DNA from: Bifidobacterium mellis
GTDB lineage: Bacteria > Actinomycetota > Actinomycetes > Actinomycetales > Bifidobacteriaceae
Length of the DNA stretch: 64,000 bases
Direction of reading: 5' to 3'
Assembly: GCF_000967265.1 (NCBI RefSeq)
Contig: NZ_KQ033885.1
Coordinates: 248,001-312,000, forward strand
The notes under the pieces are model-generated. The model saw only the letters and a list, made by a program, of their open reading frames with translations. It was not told the DNA's origin and searched no databases. Below are positions 62,238 through 64,000 of the stretch, piece by piece (the stretch's first letter is position 1; every line of letters starts with the position of its first letter). A program made the position numbers and the translations under genes.

Positions 62238-64000
62238 ATGAGTGAGAATATCGGCCCGCATGTACCCCAAATTGGAGACCACATACGGAATCATAAGCAG
62301 GTAAGGCACAAATTGGCCATTCTGCTTGCCGCCCTGGCTATGATAATGGGCTTGTCATTTGGAGCACCAAAGGTGGTTGCTGCTCAAGGAGCAGGGCAAA
62401 AGTCCGATTCCGTAGGCGGAAATGGGCTGATCGTCAATGACCGTTTTTGGAATGACGTTGACGGTAAACCAATGTATATGCAGGGCGGAGGGATTTTTGA
62501 TTTCCCGGATCCGGCTACGGGGAAGGTTTCTCATTTTTGGTATGGTGTTCACTTTTCCCAGGCAGAAGCTTATCGCAAGGATCCAACCCATGCGCTCACT
62601 GGCAATGATTTCATCTCGGTGGATGTCTACAAATCCGCGAATCTGACTGATTGGCGGTATCAAGGTGAAGCCTTGGACAGGGCACAGGCTGATGCATTCG
62701 CCAGCGACTTTGGTGGTCGCCACGCGGGTTGGGTGTGCAGAATGGGAGTTGCTTATGTCTCCGAGTTGCGCACCTACGCCATGCTTATCCAGCATGAGAT
62801 GCCTACGGATGCTACGGGTCGCAATTTCGACAAAAAGGTGATGATTGCTACATCTAATTCGCCTGTTGGACCGTTCAAAGCCCAGAGGCGTATCGATATG
62901 CGTGATTACGGTCTGGGTACCAGCAATACCGGTGACCAGAGTGTCTTCCAGGATGAAGACGGAACAGGTTATCTGATTTATTCCTATGGTCGTGGCCGTG
63001 GCAGTGCTTGGGCGGCCAGAATAGGCGCCAAAGAGGGCCAGGTGGATTTGCTTCAACCCACCAAACTCTACCAGGGCTTCGGGCGTGAAGGCAATGCGCT
63101 TTTCAAGCACGCTGGCCGGTATTATCTGGCTGGTTCCGATCTGTTCGGGTGGGATGCTTCGCGAATCCATTTTCAGGTGGCAGATCATCTGTTTGGCCCA
63201 TATCAGCCCGTCAATCAAACGGTGATCATGGATGGCAGCAAAGCGGATTTCGGACACATCACTCAGACCGGTTTTTACTACACCTTGCACGGCAGCCAGG
63301 CAGAGACCGTCATTCACTGCGGCGATCGATGGGCTGACTTTGCAGGCAATGGGCTTGGATACAACCAGTGGAATCCGCTGAGCTTTGATGATTCCGGCAC
63401 GCCTCGTTTCAATTCCATGAGTCGGTGGAAGCTGGATACGGATACCGGCCTTTGGTCGGTTGACGAAGCCAATGACTATGTGCTTAACGGTTCCTTCGAA
63501 GCGGACAGGGTTTCAGTGGGTGAGCAGGGATATCGAGATAAGGACGGTAATGTGATTGCTGATATCGCCGGATGGCAGCGTGTCAATCCAGATGCGGTGA
63601 AAAACGTAGCCGATGCCTATGGGAGAGTGGGCGATTTTGACCTGCGATTCGCACCTGGACAATCCCGCAGCGCCGCCATCGTCCAGGATTTTGATGAGCC
63701 GGGGCATGTTCCTCTGCACGCCGGCCGTTTCCTTCTGAAACTCTCCTATGCGAACCCCAAAGGCATGGATGAGGCCAGGATTGCTATTGAATTCGGCGGG
63801 AAGACCTCGGAGATTAACCTGGCTGCCTCTACTGGCACGGACTGGAAGCAGGCCTCCTTGCCGGTCGATCTGCCTGGTGGTCATACCAAGATCACTATCG
63901 AAGTCTCCGGAAGTCCTGGCCAAACCTTGCATGTGGATGATGTGTCCTTGAAGGGTGTGTCTGAAAAGGGGAATGAGACCAATGATGTCGCTGATCATGA
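62238..64000 (+). CDS. Secreted GH43_24-like galactanase, 5' part
   Basis: The frame is open to the window edge (587 codons), so the C-terminus is missing. The signal peptide is a basic start plus a helix ending near AAQG (~50). The catalytic domain resembles GH43 subfamily 24 (exo-beta-1,3-galactanase): VDGKPMYMQGGGIF at the N-terminal motif (the usual His of HGGG is Gln), WRYQGEAL, FQDEDGTGYLIYSYGRG, and the putative acid Glu284 in GREGNALFKHAGRYYL. A beta-sandwich, carbohydrate-binding-like region follows from ~430. AAGGAGG fixes the start. Type II arabinogalactan of plants would be a plausible substrate. Confidence 0.8.
   Translation, partial: MSENIGPHVPQIGDHIRNHKQVRHKLAILLAALAMIMGLSFGAPKVVAAQGAGQKSDSVGGNGLIVNDRFWNDVDGKPMYMQGGGIFDFPDPATGKVSHFWYGVHFSQAEAYRKDPTHALTGNDFISVDVYKSANLTDWRYQGEALDRAQADAFASDFGGRHAGWVCRMGVAYVSELRTYAMLIQHEMPTDATGRNFDKKVMIATSNSPVGPFKAQRRIDMRDYGLGTSNTGDQSVFQDEDGTGYLIYSYGRGRGSAWAARIGAKEGQVDLLQPTKLYQGFGREGNALFKHAGRYYLAGSDLFGWDASRIHFQVADHLFGPYQPVNQTVIMDGSKADFGHITQTGFYYTLHGSQAETVIHCGDRWADFAGNGLGYNQWNPLSFDDSGTPRFNSMSRWKLDTDTGLWSVDEANDYVLNGSFEADRVSVGEQGYRDKDGNVIADIAGWQRVNPDAVKNVADAYGRVGDFDLRFAPGQSRSAAIVQDFDEPGHVPLHAGRFLLKLSYANPKGMDEARIAIEFGGKTSEINLAASTGTDWKQASLPVDLPGGHTKITIEVSGSPGQTLHVDDVSLKGVSEKGNETNDVADH

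Overview
This is a GC-rich actinobacterial chromosome segment, most likely from a Bifidobacterium and best fitting an insect-gut lineage such as the B. asteroides group. The genus call rests on several points: carbohydrate ABC importers without their own ATPase gene, LacI-family regulators beside sugar genes, a GH172 enzyme, an rplS-lepB-rnhB-lacI-araBDA gene order, and a FimA-type pilin with a class C sortase. The insect-lineage call is inference. It rests mainly on a LutABC lactate-oxidation operon, which is odd for a strict fermenter. I see no CRISPR array, prophage, insertion sequence or rRNA.

Layout. 1-2590: lutABC, entering from the left edge. 2698-6808 (minus): ffh, an EEP-family membrane phosphodiesterase/nuclease, and rpsP-khpA-rimM. 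6884-16431: a sugar-uptake island with two ABC importers (lipoprotein plus two permeases each), a small membrane protein, a GH172 glycosidase and a LacI regulator, with palindromic operators before each importer. 16436-31610: housekeeping genes (cysS, a glutamine amidotransferase, an ABC-F protein, ilvBN, rnc, rpmF, yceD, a coiled-coil protein, coaD, DUF3039, an aldo/keto reductase, a nicotinate phosphoribosyltransferase, a Pr6Pr membrane protein, rph and rdgB).

31814-44593 is the outstanding feature: four tandem paralogues, each encoding a secreted ~970-residue cell-wall-anchored protein of unknown family. Each has ten invariant ectodomain cysteines, an AT-rich divergent N-terminal half, a GC-rich conserved C-terminal half, a TTG start behind a poly-G Shine-Dalgarno, and its own tail region. 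Copy 4 is a visible mosaic of copies 1 and 2. The genuine tRNA-Leu/tRNA-Thr pair lies after copy 4, and decayed pieces of that tRNA region lie behind copies 1 to 3, so the array appears to have grown by duplicating a unit that included the tRNA tail. Copy 3 has the sorting signal LPFAG instead of LPLTG.

44954-55311: mannose-1-phosphate guanylyltransferase, pgi, rplS with a structured leader, lepB, rnhB, a LacI regulator and araBDA. 55555-60232: a sortase-dependent pilus locus (LPLTG shaft pilin, LAATG minor pilin, class C sortase) with a hairpin terminator in each intergenic gap. 60362-64000: an aldo/keto reductase, a membrane-anchored HNH nuclease and the start of a secreted GH43_24-like galactanase.

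Taken together, the window combines plant-sugar scavenging (arabinose, fructoside- or arabinoside-type glycans, galactan) with two surface-display systems, the tandem array and the pilus, as expected of a host-adapted gut bacterium.
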